DNA of 64,000 bases from Aromatoleum anaerobium (GCF_012910705.2 NZ_WTVG02000035.1:214691-278690), one strand, 5' to 3'. Shown: positions 9,255 through 19,593, counted from the stretch's first letter. Notes: generated from the sequence alone by a model not told the origin. Numbers and translations: made by a program.

Positions 9255-9397
9255 TCACGCTGCTCGAAGCCCGCCACATCGACAAGCGCTTCGGCGGCCT
9301 GAAAGCGCTGTCGGAGGTGTCGCTGACGATCGGCAAGGGCGAGATCTACGGTTTGATCGGCCCGAACGGCGCCGGCAAGACGACGCTCTTCAATGTA
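9251..9397 (+). pseudogene. livG: livG, 5' fragment (ABC ATPase interrupted by an IS)
   Basis: The first 49 codons of a LivG-type ATPase, including Walker A (GPNGAGKTT, residues 37-45), end two residues after the P-loop where an IS1182-family element is inserted. Joining base 9397 to 10920 restores an uninterrupted 258-codon frame reading FNVLSGAYAPDGGEF, exactly the LivG consensus, so the break is due to the IS alone. As it stands the fragment reads a few codons into the IS and stops. Confidence 0.93.
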
Positions 9398-9402
9398 CTG
9401 AG

Positions 9403-10919
9403 AGGCTGTGAAAAATCCCCGGCCAGTTATATGCCGTTGTTATAATTAGGTCTTGCTACGAGGTCTGGATTTGCGCCGATGACGAAGATGCGAGCACGGG
9501 TGCTGCTGCCCAACCGGGGGCAGATGGAGTTTCGGGCAAGTGACCTGGAGTCACTGCTGCCGGAGGGGCATCGGGCGCGCCTGGTGTGGGCGTACGTCGA
9601 GCGGCAGGACCTGTCACGGTTCTACGCCGGGATTCGTGCGGTCGATGGCGGGGTGGGCCGCTCGGCAATCGCGCCGGAGATTTTGCTGGCGCTGTGGTTG
9701 TACGCCACGCTCGACGGGGTGGGCAGCGCGCGGGCGGTGTCACGGCTGCTCGAATCGCATGACGCCTACCGCTGGTTGTGCGGCGGGGTTCAGGTCAATC
9801 ACCACACCCTTTCGGACTTTCGCAAGGATCAGGGCGAAGGGCTGGACGAGTTGTTGAGTGTGAGCATCGCCAGCCTGATGGCGGCCGGGGTGGTCAAGCT
9901 CAAACAGGTGGCGCAGGACGGGATGCGGGTGCGCGCCAGCGCCGGGGCGGGCTCGTTTCGCCGCAAGGAGAAGCTCGAAGGCTACCTGGAGGCGGCGCGC
10001 GCGGCCGTGGCGCGGCTCAAAGCCGAGGTGGAGGCGGACCCGGCGCAGGCCGAACGGGCGCGGGAAGCGGCCCGGCTACGGGCGGCGAAAGAGCGTGAAG
10101 CGCGTCTTGAGAAAGCGCTGGCGCGGCTGCCCGAGATCGAAGCGATCAAGCAGCGGCAAGGCAAAAACCCCGACCAGGCGCGCGCGTCGATGACCGATGC
10201 CGAAGCGACGGTGATGAAGATGGGCGACGGCGGCTTTCGGCCGGCGTACAACCCGCAGCTGGCGAGCGACGCCGACTCGCTGGTGATCGTGGGGGTCGAG
10301 GTGGCCACCGTCGGCAGCGACCAAGGGCAGATGGTGCCGATGATCGAGCAGGTCACCGCGCGCTGTGGTCAGGCCCCGGAGGCTTGGCTGGTCGATGGCG
10401 GCTACGTCGGGCACGAGCAGATCGAGCAGGCGAGCCGGAGCACCGTCGTTTATGGGCCGGTGCCGCAACCCAAGGACAAGGCGGTCGATCCGCACCAGGC
10501 GAAGGCCGGCGACAGCGAAGCGGTGGCGGCCTGGCGGCAGCGGATGGGCACGGACGAGGCCAAGGTCATTTACAAGCGGCGAGCGGCAACGGCCGAATGC
10601 GTCAATGCGCACAGCCGCAACCGCGGCCTGCAGCAGTTCCGGGTGCGGGGTCTGGCGAAGGTCAAGTGTGTGATGCTGATCTTTGCTTTGGCGCACAACC
10701 TGATGCGCATGGTCAGCCTCGCACCGGAATTGCTCGGGGTAGGGACAGGTGCGTCCGCAGTTCCCGGAATCGGGGTTTAAGGGGCGAAAAATGGGGAAAA
10801 ACGTCAAATGAACCGTCGATAGCAGCACAAACGATGCAAAAACCCTATCGCGCCCAGCAAAACGGCGTTAACCCCGCTCGCGCGTCTAATCGGTCCTGCG
10901 AACGAAAGATTCACAAACT
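9403..10919 (+). mobile_element. IS1182-family insertion sequence in livG
   Basis: A 1517-bp element. Its ends begin AGGCTGTGAA (left) and AGTTTGTGAA (right, reverse complement), a short imperfect inverted repeat. CTGAG is present at both flanks (9398-9402 and 10920-10924), which I read as a 5-bp target duplication; 4 bp is possible because the repeat end also starts with G. It carries one transposase gene. The gene it interrupts is otherwise intact, so the insertion is probably recent. Confidence 0.88.
9479..10780 (+). CDS. IS1182-family transposase
   Basis: A 433-residue DDE transposase. An N-terminal DUF772-type domain (SAIAPEILLALWLYATLDGVGSARAVSRLLE) is followed by the first catalytic Asp in VAQDGMRVRASAGA, a charged Ala/Arg/Glu coiled insert (about residues 165-225), the second Asp in WLVDGGYVGHEQIE and the Glu in TAECVNAHSRNRGL. 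It appears full length and uninterrupted, so the element may still be active. Confidence 0.92.
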   Translation: MTKMRARVLLPNRGQMEFRASDLESLLPEGHRARLVWAYVERQDLSRFYAGIRAVDGGVGRSAIAPEILLALWLYATLDGVGSARAVSRLLESHDAYRWLCGGVQVNHHTLSDFRKDQGEGLDELLSVSIASLMAAGVVKLKQVAQDGMRVRASAGAGSFRRKEKLEGYLEAARAAVARLKAEVEADPAQAERAREAARLRAAKEREARLEKALARLPEIEAIKQRQGKNPDQARASMTDAEATVMKMGDGGFRPAYNPQLASDADSLVIVGVEVATVGSDQGQMVPMIEQVTARCGQAPEAWLVDGGYVGHEQIEQASRSTVVYGPVPQPKDKAVDPHQAKAGDSEAVAAWRQRMGTDEAKVIYKRRAATAECVNAHSRNRGLQQFRVRGLAKVKCVMLIFALAHNLMRMVSLAPELLGVGTGASAVPGIGV

Positions 10920-11549
10920 CTGAGCGGCGCCTACGCTCCCGACGGCGGAGAATTCGTGTTCAAGGGCGCAGCGCTGCCTTCGGCCAAGCCGCACCTCGTC
11001 GTCGCACAGGGGATCGCGCGCACGTTCCAGAACATCCGTCTCTTCCGCGAGCTGACCGCGCTCGAGAACGTGATGTGCGGCCATCACCTCCGCACGACGG
11101 CGAGCGTCTTCGGCATCCTCGTGCAGAACCGGCACACGCGCGAGGAGGAGCGCCTGACGACCGAGCGCGCGTACGAGCTGCTCAAGTACGTCGGCATCGA
11201 GCGCTTTGCCACCGCGACAGCGAAGAACCTGTCGTACGGCGACCAGCGCCGCCTCGAGATCGCCCGCGCGCTCGCGACCGAGCCGCAACTGCTCGCTCTC
11301 GACGAGCCGGCCGCCGGCATGAACGCAACCGAAACCGCCCAGCTCAAGCTCTTGATCGAGCAGATCCGCCGCGACGGCATCACCGTGCTGCTGATCGAGC
11401 ACGACGTGAAGCTCGTGATGGGGCTGTGCGACCGCGTCGCGGTGCTCGACTTCGGCTGCAAGATCGCCGAGGACATCCCCGCCGTCGTGCAGACCAACGA
11501 GGCGGTCATCAACGCCTACCTCGGCGGCGGCTGCCGGCATGAACACTGA
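10920..11549 (+). pseudogene. livG: livG, 3' fragment
   Basis: The remaining 209 codons of livG after the IS. They include the ABC signature (LSYGDQRRLEIARAL), Walker B (LLALDEPAAG) and the switch histidine (LLIEHDVKLV), but no Walker A. Translation could begin at an in-frame GTG at 10956, but a protein without the P-loop should not hydrolyse ATP. The gene end overlaps livF by 11 bases. Confidence 0.93.
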
Positions 11550-12300
11550 CCCGCCTAACCCGCCCTCGCCGCTGCTGCAGCTCGACGGCGTGCAGATCGC
11601 GTACGGCGGCATCCAGGCCGTGAAAGGCATCGGCCTGCAGCTCCACCGCGGCGAGCGCGTCAGCCTGATCGGCGCGAACGGCGCGGGAAAGACGACGACG
11701 CTGAACGCGATCGCCGGCATCCTGCCGCTCGCCCGGGGCGAAATCCTCTACGAAGGCGACAGGATCGGGCAGGTGCCGGCGCACAAGCGGCTGCGCCGCG
11801 GCATCGCGCTGGTGCCCGAAGGGCGCGGCATCTTCACGCGTCTCACGGTCGAGGAAAACCTGCGCATGGGCGCGTATTCGCGCCGCGACGCCGCGGGCAT
11901 CGAAGCCGACCTGGAACGCGTGTACACGATGCTGCCGCGCATCAAGGAGCGCCTCGCCCAGGTCGCCGGCACGCTGTCCGGTGGCGAGCAGCAGATGCTC
12001 TCGATCGGCCGCGCGCTGCTGTCGCGCCCCAAATTGCTGCTGCTCGACGAGCCGTCGATGGGGCTCGCGCCGCTGGTCGTCGAGAAGATCTTCGAAGTCC
12101 TCCGCTCGGTCGGCAAAGAAGGCGTGACGATCCTGCTCGTCGAGCAGAACGCGAACCTCGCGCTGGAATTCTCGCAGCGCGCGTATGTCATGGAATCGGG
12201 CCGCATCACGCTGTCGGGCAGCGGTGCGGAGCTGCTGACGGACCCGAAAGTGCGGACGGCCTATCTCGGCGAGATCGACGCCGTCGGCGAACGTGGCTGA
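11539..12300 (+). CDS. livF: LivF-type ABC ATPase
   Basis: A 253-residue cytoplasmic ATPase with Walker A (GANGAGKTT), signature (LSGGEQQMLSIGRAL), Walker B (LLLLDEPSMGL) and LVEQNA. It is the second ATPase of the Liv-type transporter and would normally pair with LivG. The gene itself is intact, but it lies downstream of the broken livG, so the transporter may be inactive or depend on another ATPase, and polar effects are possible. Confidence 0.93.
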   Translation: MNTDPPNPPSPLLQLDGVQIAYGGIQAVKGIGLQLHRGERVSLIGANGAGKTTTLNAIAGILPLARGEILYEGDRIGQVPAHKRLRRGIALVPEGRGIFTRLTVEENLRMGAYSRRDAAGIEADLERVYTMLPRIKERLAQVAGTLSGGEQQMLSIGRALLSRPKLLLLDEPSMGLAPLVVEKIFEVLRSVGKEGVTILLVEQNANLALEFSQRAYVMESGRITLSGSGAELLTDPKVRTAYLGEIDAVGERG

Positions 12301-12323
12301 ACCCGCCCTGCGGGCGTGCCGGA

Positions 12324-13508
12324 TCAGGCTTCCAGCCGGCGCTGCCAGGACAGGAAGCACAACAGGCCGAGCAACAGGAAGCCCGCCATGCCGGCGGCAA
12401 GCGTCAGCGGCGAGTACCACAGCAGCGGCGCGAACACCCCCGCGGTCACCGCATTGACGCCAACCTGCAAGAAGCTCTGGCAGCTCGACGCCAGCCCGCG
12501 GCGCGCGGGGAACCGGTCGAGCGCGATCAGCGTCAGGCTGGGCGTCGCCAGCGCCATGCCGATCGTGTAGATCGCGATCGGCAGCACCGACCACGGCAGG
12601 CCGGGCGTCACCAGCGCGCCGATCAGCACGTTGAGCCCTGCCGCCCCGCCCATGATCGCGAAACCGGTCGTGATCGTGCGCCCGTGATGCCAACGCCCGG
12701 CCATGCGCCCCGACAGCGCCGAACCGCACACGAGCCCGGCGACCGTCGGCACGAACATCCAGCCGAACTGCTGCGGCCCGAGGCCGAGATGGCCGATCAG
12801 GAAGGCCGGCGCGGACAGCACGTAGAGGAAGAACCCGTTGAAGTTGAACGCGACCGCCCCGGCGACGAGCAGGAACGCGCCGCTGCCGAGCACTTTCGCG
12901 TAGGCGCGGCCGAGGCTGACCGGGTGCAGCGGATGGCGCGCCGCGGCGGGCAGCGTCTCGGGCAGGTAACGCCAGGTCAGGTAAGTCAGCCCCCCGGCGA
13001 AGAGCGCGAGGAACACGAACACCGCGCGCCAGCCGGCGATCGCCAGCAGCAAGCCGCCGATGATCGGCGCGATCGCCGGCGCGATGGCGAAGATCATCAT
13101 GACGCGCGACATCAGGCGCTGCGCCTGCACGCCGTCGTAGAGGTCGCGGATCACGGCGCGCCCGACGACCATCCCCGCGCCGCCGGACAGCCCCTGCAGC
13201 ACGCGCCCGGCCCACAGCCATTCGATCGACGGCGCCAGCGCGCACACGAGCGACGCCAGCACGAACAGCACCATCGACCCGAGGATCACGCGCCGCCGGC
13301 CGAAATGATCGGCCAGCGCGCCGTGCCACAGCACCATGAACGCGAAAGTCGCCATGTAGGCCGTCAGCGTCTGCTGCACTTCGATCGGCGTCGCCGCGAG
13401 CGAGGCGGCGATCGCCGGAAAGGCCGGCAGGTAGGTGTCGATCGAAAATGGTCCGATCGCGGCAAGCGCAGCAAGAATCGCCGCGAGCCAGGGCGAGGAA
13501 GCAGGCAT
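12324..13508 (-). CDS. Bcr/CflA-type drug-resistance MFS exporter
   Basis: A 394-residue polytopic transporter with about 12 hydrophobic helices. The MFS motif A appears as LADHFGRRRVILGS (about residues 65-80), and GPFSIDTYLPAFPAI near the N-terminus is characteristic of the Bcr/CflA multidrug family. It probably expels toxic compounds by proton antiport; substrates are unknown. The ATG at 13508 follows GGAGAG; an in-frame start 38 codons upstream would add a charged non-family extension. It is convergent with livF. Confidence 0.88.
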   Translation of the reverse strand: MPASSPWLAAILAALAAIGPFSIDTYLPAFPAIAASLAATPIEVQQTLTAYMATFAFMVLWHGALADHFGRRRVILGSMVLFVLASLVCALAPSIEWLWAGRVLQGLSGGAGMVVGRAVIRDLYDGVQAQRLMSRVMMIFAIAPAIAPIIGGLLLAIAGWRAVFVFLALFAGGLTYLTWRYLPETLPAAARHPLHPVSLGRAYAKVLGSGAFLLVAGAVAFNFNGFFLYVLSAPAFLIGHLGLGPQQFGWMFVPTVAGLVCGSALSGRMAGRWHHGRTITTGFAIMGGAAGLNVLIGALVTPGLPWSVLPIAIYTIGMALATPSLTLIALDRFPARRGLASSCQSFLQVGVNAVTAGVFAPLLWYSPLTLAAGMAGFLLLGLLCFLSWQRRLEA

Positions 13509-13657
13509 CGGAATCTCTCCGGGAATCTTCTGTTTTTTTCTGTTTTTCTTCGCGTCGCCGGAGCGGGCCGCGGCTTCGACCCGAGCGCAGCCTTCGCCCG
13601 CGATGCACACGCCGCCCGGCATCGGCCCGGCAGTGCAACGCGACCGGACACGCGCTA

Positions 13658-14794
13658 GTGTTTAATTGCGTAAGTTAACAATAGTATTACGAAGCTGTGA
13701 CCCGCGAACCTCTCGTTTGCGCCAGACGAATGGCGCTGCGTTTTCGTTGTAGGCGGCAGTGAAGGCATGGATGGCCTCAATGAGTTGCTCGACGCTTCGG
13801 AAGCTCGCGTTGTTCAGCGTCTTTCGCTGGAAGATGCCGAACCAGATTTCGACTTGGTTGAGCCAGCTCGCACTGGTAGGCGTGAAGTGAAAGGTGACGT
13901 TCGGATGTGCGGCGAGCCAGTCCTCGTTCTTCTTGTGGGTGTTCAAGTTGTCCAGGATGACGTGGATCTGCCGGTCGACGGGCTGGTCGGCAACGACCTC
14001 GTCCATGAAGGCCTGGAAGTCGGCGCGCTTTTTAGTCTGCGTCGTCTTGCCTCGGATGACGCCGGTGGCGACCTCCAATGCGGCGAACAAATTGACGGTG
14101 CCGTGCCGCTTGTAGGTGCTCTTCATTCCCTGGACGACCTTGCCACTGCTGGTCTGCACGTAGCCGCGCGCCCGCTCGAGGGCTTGAATCGAGGGCTTCT
14201 CGTCGACGCTGATCACCAGGGCGTTCTCGGGCGGGTTCAAGTACAGCCCGATTATGTCGGCCGCTTTGGCGGCAAACTCCGGGTCCGTGCTGACGCACCA
14301 CGAACGGTGGCGCTGCAACTGGATGCCTTCCTTGCGCAGGATGCGCCACACCGCGTGATCGGACACGCTCAGCGCCTTGGCCAGCGAGCCCCCATCCCAG
14401 CTCGCCATGCCGGCCGGTGGCGGCAATTCGAGCTGTGCCAAGATTCGGTCGCGCAACTCGACACCGTACTTGGCGGGCTTGCCGGGCCGGGGCGCGTCGC
14501 GAAGCCCTGCGATACCTTGCTCGGCAAAGCGTCGGCGCCACAGCCCGACCGTATTCGGTCGAACACCGAGCTCGCTGGCAACCTCGTCATTGCGCTTGCC
14601 ATGCAGGCACGCCAGAACGATGCGCGCACGCTCGACCAGGCGAACCTCGCCGCTCCGACTTCGAGACAGACGCTCAAGCTCCGACATCACTTCTGCCGGA
14701 CACGACAACTCAACCGCCACTCGCGCCATGAGACCCCCTTGTGTCAAGCGAAGTGGGTATCATAATACTATCTTGTATTAACGCAACTAAACAC
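13658..14794 (-). mobile_element. IS630-family insertion sequence
   Basis: A 1137-bp element with imperfect terminal inverted repeats of about 34 bp; both ends start GTGTTTA(A/G)TTGCGT and share a second block ATAGTATTA. The flanking TA is duplicated (13656-13657 and 14795-14796), as expected for IS630-type elements, which target TA. It lies between the exporter and comM, exactly in the comM stop codon. Confidence 0.9.
13662..14747 (-). CDS. IS630-family transposase
   Basis: A 361-residue transposase with an N-terminal helix-turn-helix (NDEVASELGVRPNTVGLWRRRFAE) and a DDE domain: Asp in ISVDEKPSIQALER, Asp in VILDNLNTHKK and Glu in WLNQVEIWFGIFQRKTL. A second ATG at 14729 (MARVAV) is an alternative start. 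The stop codon lies inside the terminal repeat. It seems intact. Confidence 0.92.
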   Translation of the reverse strand: MTQGGLMARVAVELSCPAEVMSELERLSRSRSGEVRLVERARIVLACLHGKRNDEVASELGVRPNTVGLWRRRFAEQGIAGLRDAPRPGKPAKYGVELRDRILAQLELPPPAGMASWDGGSLAKALSVSDHAVWRILRKEGIQLQRHRSWCVSTDPEFAAKAADIIGLYLNPPENALVISVDEKPSIQALERARGYVQTSSGKVVQGMKSTYKRHGTVNLFAALEVATGVIRGKTTQTKKRADFQAFMDEVVADQPVDRQIHVILDNLNTHKKNEDWLAAHPNVTFHFTPTSASWLNQVEIWFGIFQRKTLNNASFRSVEQLIEAIHAFTAAYNENAAPFVWRKREVRGSQLRNTIVNLRN

Positions 14795-16287
14795 TAGCGC
14801 GCGTCCAGCCCGCGTCGATACTGGATCGCCTCAGCCAGATGCGCCGGACCGATGGCAGGCGCATCGGCCAAGTCGGCGATCGTGCGGGCGACTTTCAGGA
14901 TGCGATGATAACCCCGCGCCGACAGGTTCAACCGCTCGATCGCATGGGCCAGGAGCTTGCGGCCTTCGCCGTCGGGCGCGCACAACGCGTCCACGCGGCC
15001 TGCGGACAGCCGGCTGTTCGGCTCATTCTGGCGCTCGCGCTGGTGCGCCCACGCGCGCTCGACGCGCAAGCGCACCACTTCGCTCGATTCGCCGGCGGGT
15101 TGCGCGAGCATCTCGGCCTGATCGAGCAGCGGCACTTCGATGATGACGTCGATGCGATCGAGCAGCGGTCCCGACAGCTTGCCGCGGTAGCGCGCGATCT
15201 GGTCGGGCGAGCAGCGGCAGCGGGCGTTGCCGGCATGGCCGCAGGGGCAGGGGTTCATCGCCGCGACGAGCTGGAAGCGGGCGGGGAATTCCGCCCGCCG
15301 CCGCGCGCGCGACACGGTCACGAGGCCGGTTTCGAGCGGTTCGCGCAGCGCCTCGAGCACGCGCCGGTCGAATTCGGGCAGCTCGTCGAGAAACAGCACA
15401 CCATGGTGCGCGAGGCTGATCTCGCCGGGCCGCGGGTCGGCGCCGCCGCCGACGAGCGCCGGCGCGGACGCCGAGTGGTGCGGGGCGCGATACGGCCGGC
15501 GCCCCCAGTGCCGCACGTCGAACGAGCCTTCGATCGACTGGATCGCAGCGCTCTCGATCGCTTCGGCCTGCTCCATGCGCGGCAGCAACCCGGGCAGGCG
15601 CCGCGCGAGCATCGACTTGCCGGTCCCGGGCGGCCCGAACAGCAGCAACGAATGCTGGCCGGCCGCCGCGACTTCGAGCGCCCGGCGCGCCTGGAGCTGT
15701 CCCTTGACCTCGGCGAGATCGGCCTCGGGCGGCCCGCTCCGGCTGCGCAGCGGGGGCGGGTGGCGCGGCAGCGCGGCGTGCCCGTTCAGGTGCCCACACA
15801 CCGCGAGCAGGCTCGCCGCGGCCAGCACGCTCGCTCCCTCCGCGAGCGCCGCCTCGTCCGCATTGGCGACCGGCAGCACCAGCGCGCGCCCTTCTCGGGC
15901 GGTTTCGAGCGCGACCGCGAGCGCGCCGCGCACCGGCCGCAGTGCGCCGTTCAGCGACAGCTCGCCGACGAACTCGTGTCGCGAAAGCGCGCCGGCGTCG
16001 ATCTGGCCGGATGCCGCGAGGATGCCCAGCGCGATCGGCAGGTCGAAACGCCCGCCCTCCTTCGGCAGGTCGGCGGGGGCGAGGTTGACGGTGATGCGGC
16101 GCTGCGGGAACTCGAACTGCGACGTGACGATCGCGGCCCGCACGCGATCGCGCGCCTCGCGCACTTCGGTGTCGGCGAGCCCGACGAGGTTGAAGGCAGG
16201 CAGGCCGTTGGCGAGGTGGACTTCGACCGTCACTTCCGGTGCGGCGAGGCCGACCAGCGCGCGGGTACGTACGAGAGCCAGCGACAT
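14794..16287 (-). CDS. comM: ComM/YifB-type Mg-chelatase-like AAA+ ATPase
   Basis: A 497-residue cytoplasmic AAA+ protein. An N-terminal Lon-like ChlI domain (residues about 20-140) is followed by the ATPase domain with Walker A GPPGTGKS (218-225), GVLFLDELPEF as Walker B, a cysteine-containing loop PCPCGHAGNARCRC, and a C-terminal Mg-chelatase region. ComM is a hexameric helicase promoting branch migration in natural transformation. The ATG at 16287 fits the family start (MSLALVRTRA). The stop codon TAG is formed across the IS630 insertion but unchanged. Confidence 0.92.
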   Translation of the reverse strand: MSLALVRTRALVGLAAPEVTVEVHLANGLPAFNLVGLADTEVREARDRVRAAIVTSQFEFPQRRITVNLAPADLPKEGGRFDLPIALGILAASGQIDAGALSRHEFVGELSLNGALRPVRGALAVALETAREGRALVLPVANADEAALAEGASVLAAASLLAVCGHLNGHAALPRHPPPLRSRSGPPEADLAEVKGQLQARRALEVAAAGQHSLLLFGPPGTGKSMLARRLPGLLPRMEQAEAIESAAIQSIEGSFDVRHWGRRPYRAPHHSASAPALVGGGADPRPGEISLAHHGVLFLDELPEFDRRVLEALREPLETGLVTVSRARRRAEFPARFQLVAAMNPCPCGHAGNARCRCSPDQIARYRGKLSGPLLDRIDVIIEVPLLDQAEMLAQPAGESSEVVRLRVERAWAHQRERQNEPNSRLSAGRVDALCAPDGEGRKLLAHAIERLNLSARGYHRILKVARTIADLADAPAIGPAHLAEAIQYRRGLDAR

Positions 16288-16291
16288 CGAG

Positions 16292-16332
16292 GTCTCCGGA
16301 ATGGACTGGGAGCAGTCTACCCTACCGGAGAC
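16292..16332. promoter_or_regulatory. Nested inverted repeats before comM
   Basis: Directly upstream of the comM start, GTCTCCGG (16292-16299) pairs with CCGGAGAC (16325-16332), and inside it GACTG-GGAG-CAGTC forms a second hairpin. It could be an operator or a structured leader. The repeats are seen; no function is assigned. Confidence 0.35.
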
Positions 16333-16487
16333 GGGGACGATGACAAGCGCTTGGACGCGCCGCAGCCGAAAGCGCCGTCGTGCCAAAGGATCAGGGCGAT
16401 CGCGGGAGCCCGCACGGCCGCAGGATCTCGTCCGGCGCATCGCGTTGCGCCGGATGAGGTGGCGGTGCGCGGGAGTGCCCCGCGGCG

Positions 16488-16751
16488 TCAGCCGGCGTCG
16501 TTTTCGGTGCGCACGCGCGTCAGTTCGGATTCCAGCGCGGCGACGCGGTCTTCGAGTTCGGCGAGTTTTTGCCGGGTATGGGCGAGCATTTCGCGCTGGA
16601 CGTCGAATTCCTCGCGCGTGACCAGATCGAGCTTGCTGAAGGCACTGCCGAGCAGGGCTTTGGCGTTCTTCTCGAAATCGCGCGCCGGATTGCTCGCGGC
16701 AATTTCGGAAAGCTTGGCGCCGAGTTCATCGAGGATGCGGGGACCGGGCAT
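16488..16751 (-). CDS. ubiK: UbiK-type accessory factor (BMFP domain)
   Basis: An 87-residue protein matching the YqiC/BMFP family: a helical N-terminus (ILDELGAKLSEI), a hinge, and a C-terminal coiled coil (about residues 48-83, REEFDVQREMLAHTRQKLAELEDRVAALE). UbiK in related bacteria helps assemble the ubiquinone-biosynthesis complex and binds membranes. The size is normal. It sits upstream of comM on the same strand but about 200 bases away. Confidence 0.85.
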   Translation of the reverse strand: MPGPRILDELGAKLSEIAASNPARDFEKNAKALLGSAFSKLDLVTREEFDVQREMLAHTRQKLAELEDRVAALESELTRVRTENDAG

Positions 16752-16853
16752 GGCGGCACCTGTGCGGCGGTTGTGATGGGACGGGCAGTTTATCACGGTC
16801 GATTTCGACCCGCCGGCCAGGGAAAGGCACATGACGCACCATCGTGAGGCGAG

Positions 16854-16870
16854 CGCACCTTTAATGTGCA
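16854..16870 (+). promoter_or_regulatory. NtrC-type binding site
   Basis: CGCACCTTTAATGTGCA matches the NtrC consensus half-sites GCAC-N7-GTGC exactly. It lies 110 bases before the -24 element of the promoter below, a normal enhancer distance. It predicts nitrogen-limitation control of the downstream porin, glnK and amtB genes. Confidence 0.65.
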
Positions 16871-16979
16871 TCGCGATCAGGGAGGCCCCTTGCCACGTGC
16901 TGCCAATCGGCGCGCGAGCATATCCTCATGCCGCGTAGTTTGTTTGCGAGTGCGAGGTTTGAGGGCGCATATCGCAAGA

Positions 16980-16994
16980 TGGCACAGACCGTGC
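16980..16994 (+). promoter_or_regulatory. Sigma54 (-24/-12) promoter for the porin-glnK-amtB operon
   Basis: TGGCACAGACCGTGC has the invariant GG and GC with correct spacing; it deviates from TTGC only in the first T of the -12 box. It lies 46 bases before the porin start and downstream of the NtrC-like site. Confidence 0.65.
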
Positions 16995-17039
16995 TTATGG
17001 TGCACTGCCAGATAATACCAATCCATGAAGGAGCACCCA

Positions 17040-18159
<1,120 letters not shown>

Positions 18160-18172
18160 CGGAGAAAAAATC

Positions 18173-19522
18173 ATGAAGAAACTGTACGCAATGCTGCCCG
18201 CGGCGCTTGCGCTCGGGCTGGCCGGCGGCGCGCTCGCCCAGGACGCTGCAACGGCTGTCGCCCCCGCCGTCGAAGCGGCCACGGCAGCGCCGATCGTCGA
18301 GAAAGGCGACGTCGCGTGGATCATGACCTCGACGCTGCTCGTGCTGTTCATGGCGCTGCCCGGCCTCGCGCTGTTCTACGGCGGCCTGGTGCGCTCGAAG
18401 AACATGCTGTCGGTGCTGATGCAGGTGATGGTGGTGTTCTCGCTGATCGCGGTGCTGTGGGTGTTCTACGGCTATTCGCTCGCGTTCACCGAGGCGAGCC
18501 CTTTCATCGGTTCGCTCGACAAGCTGTTCCTCGCCGGGGTCACGACCGACACGCTCGCCGACACTTTCACCGACAACGTCAAGCTGCCCGAGTACGCGTT
18601 CATCGCGTTCCAGGCGACGTTCGCCGGCATCACCGGGGCGCTGGTCGTCGGCGCGTTCGCCGAACGGATGAAGTTCTCGGCGGTGCTGGTGTTCTCGGTG
18701 ATCTGGTTCACGCTGTGCTACCTGCCGATCTGCCACATGGTGTGGGGCCCGGGCGGCATGCTGCTCGGCGACGGCGCGCTCGACTTCGCCGGCGGCACGG
18801 TGGTGCATATCAACGCCGGGGTCGCGGGTCTCGTCGGCGCGTACATGGTCGGCAAGCGCATCGGCTTCGGCCGCGAAGCGCTGACGCCGCATTCGCTGAC
18901 GCTGACGATGGTCGGCGCGTCGATGCTGTGGGTCGGCTGGTTCGGCTTCAACGCCGGCTCGAACCTCGAAGCGACGTCGGGTGCCGCGCTGGCGTTCATC
19001 AACACGCTGGTCGCGACCGCCGCCGCGGTGCTCGCGTGGTCGCTCGGCGAGGCGCTGTTCAAGGGCCGGCCGTCGATGCTCGGCGCCGCGTCGGGCGCCG
19101 TTGCCGGCCTCGTCGCGATCACGCCGGCCTGCGGCTCGGTCGGACCGATGGGCGCGATCGTCATCGGCCTGCTCGCCGGCTTCGTCTGCCTGTGGGGCGT
19201 CAATGGCTTGAAGCGCATGCTCGGCGCGGACGACGCGCTCGACGTGTTCGGCGTGCATGGCGTCGGCGGCATCCTCGGCGCGATCCTGACCGGGGTGTTC
19301 ACCGCCCCGTCGCTCGGCGGCACTGGTGCCGAGGACTTCTCGATCGCTGGCCAAGTCTGGATCCAGACCTATAGTGTATTGATCACGATCGCGTGGTCGG
19401 CGGTCGTCGCAGTGATCGCCTACAAGGTCGCCGACATCCTCGTCGGGCTGCGGGTGCCCGAAGAGGAGGAACGCCAGGGGCTCGACGTCAGCGCCCACGG
19501 CGAGACGGCGTACCACCACTGA
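18173..19522 (+). CDS. amtB: Ammonium transporter AmtB
   Basis: A 449-residue ammonium channel with a cleaved signal peptide (ALA-Q near residue 23) and 11 transmembrane helices. It shows the pore region GALVVGAFAERMKFSAVL, the twin-histidine regions (DFAGGTVVHINAG and DVFGVHGVGGILGAILTG) and the cytoplasmic tail. It forms trimers gated by GlnK. Confidence 0.96.
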   Translation: MKKLYAMLPAALALGLAGGALAQDAATAVAPAVEAATAAPIVEKGDVAWIMTSTLLVLFMALPGLALFYGGLVRSKNMLSVLMQVMVVFSLIAVLWVFYGYSLAFTEASPFIGSLDKLFLAGVTTDTLADTFTDNVKLPEYAFIAFQATFAGITGALVVGAFAERMKFSAVLVFSVIWFTLCYLPICHMVWGPGGMLLGDGALDFAGGTVVHINAGVAGLVGAYMVGKRIGFGREALTPHSLTLTMVGASMLWVGWFGFNAGSNLEATSGAALAFINTLVATAAAVLAWSLGEALFKGRPSMLGAASGAVAGLVAITPACGSVGPMGAIVIGLLAGFVCLWGVNGLKRMLGADDALDVFGVHGVGGILGAILTGVFTAPSLGGTGAEDFSIAGQVWIQTYSVLITIAWSAVVAVIAYKVADILVGLRVPEEEERQGLDVSAHGETAYHH

Positions 19523-19563
19523 GCTTCACGGCCGGGGTTCCCTCCTCTTCCCCGGCCACTGGG

Positions 19564-19593
19564 CGGGCGCCCCGTCGCGGGGCGCCCGTTTTT
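19564..19593 (+). terminator. Rho-independent terminator after amtB
   Basis: CGGGCGCCCCG and CGGGGCGCCCG form a perfect 11-bp stem with a TCG loop, followed by five T's. Confidence 0.9.

Noticed and set aside
12302..12315. Short hairpin CCCGC-CCT-GCGGG between livF and the exporter gene
   Set aside because: Only five base pairs and no T-run; too weak to call a terminator.
14839..16776. 645-codon open frame on the plus strand opposite comM
   Set aside because: Antisense to comM and ubiK, no domain, and it runs through the intergenic region.
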